Shown: piece by piece, positions 22,610 to 22,728 of the stretch | How the letters are laid out: each line of letters opens with the position of its first letter | Position numbering within the stretch: the stretch's first letter is position 1 | Origin: NORP181 sp047623555 | Lineage (GTDB): Bacteria > Pseudomonadota > Alphaproteobacteria > Rhodobacterales > Rhodobacteraceae | DNA: 22,728 nucleotides | Reading direction: 5' to 3' | NCBI GenBank assembly: GCA_047623555.1 | Contig: JBLHMP010000067.1 | Coordinates: 1 to 22,728, forward strand | Made by a program: the position numbers and the translations under genes | Notes under the pieces: generated by a model | What the model saw: only the letters and a program-made list of their open reading frames with translations | What the model was told of the DNA's origin: nothing | Database searches by the model: none

Positions 22610-22728
22610 ATGGATTCTCCTTCGGCTATGATCTGCCCCAAATTTCTTTCCCAAGAAGACCGTCGTGAACTTCTGGCCTGTGTGAAGCGTCAGCGCGAGG
22701 ATCATGGCGTTGCGCGGCGAGCAAACGC
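22610..22728 (+). CDS. IS630 family transposase, N-terminal part (runs off the window)
   Basis: Thirty-nine codons are visible from ATG 22610, with another in-frame ATG at 22628. FLSQEDRRELLACVKRQRED followed by HGVARRAN matches the N-terminal helix-turn-helix region of IS630-type transposases as I remember them. GAGGGG lies almost against ATG 22610 and about 20 bases from 22628, so neither start is well supported. The catalytic DDE part lies beyond the window and completeness cannot be judged. Confidence 0.6.
   Translation, partial: MDSPSAMICPKFLSQEDRRELLACVKRQREDHGVARRAN

Overview
The window looks like a chromosomal piece of an alphaproteobacterium of the Rhodobacterales (Roseobacter-like). 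This rests on the moderate-to-high GC content, the 'invasion associated locus B' protein, the DUF6880 protein, the CbpA/CbpM pair and the general style of the proteins. No rRNA, tRNA or CRISPR array was seen.

Layout. (1) Bases 1-286 hold what looks like the end of an insertion sequence, with two terminal-type direct repeats, abutting the pore-to-C-terminus remnant of a potassium channel. (2) 481-1911 (+) is a DUF6880 protein. (3) 2065-7390 (-) is a branched-chain-amino-acid-type ABC importer operon in the order binding protein, livH, livM, livG, livF. It ends in an Asp/Glu/hydantoin-racemase-family enzyme. A divergent FCD-type GntR regulator (7624-8334, +) flanks it, and the shared promoter region carries several dyads that overlap a good sigma70-like promoter. 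(4) 8494-11259 carries dapD and a PLP-dependent threonine/serine dehydratase (both -), then a LOG-family nucleotide-processing enzyme (+). (5) 11313-13806 has a small conserved protein (-), a three-histidine-box fatty acid desaturase (+) and a sulfotransferase broken by two stop codons and two frameshifts. (6) 13897-15143 (+) is a J-domain co-chaperone with a CbpM-like modulator. (7) 15199-17114 (-) is rlmN and an IalB-family secreted protein; the rlmN leader can form a compact H-type pseudoknot just ahead of the ribosome binding site. (8) 17286-18281 (+) is a Rhizobium-etli-type L-asparaginase. (9) 18367-19458 (-) is an ArsR / SRPBCC / YCII three-gene unit with a near-perfect palindrome at the ArsR start. 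(10) 19502-22378 (-) is serB, a metallo-beta-lactamase-fold hydrolase and a luciferase-like monooxygenase. (11) The window ends inside an IS630-type transposase (+).

Most genes are housekeeping or common accessory genes. The parts most worth following up are non-coding: the pseudoknot-capable rlmN leader, the operator architecture of the importer/racemase locus, and a 25-bp palindromic repeat present three times within about 5.3 kb, each time just beyond the 3' end of a minus-strand gene. The substrate of the importer cannot be fixed from sequence alone; the racemase points towards a D/L amino acid, a hydantoin or a related compound.
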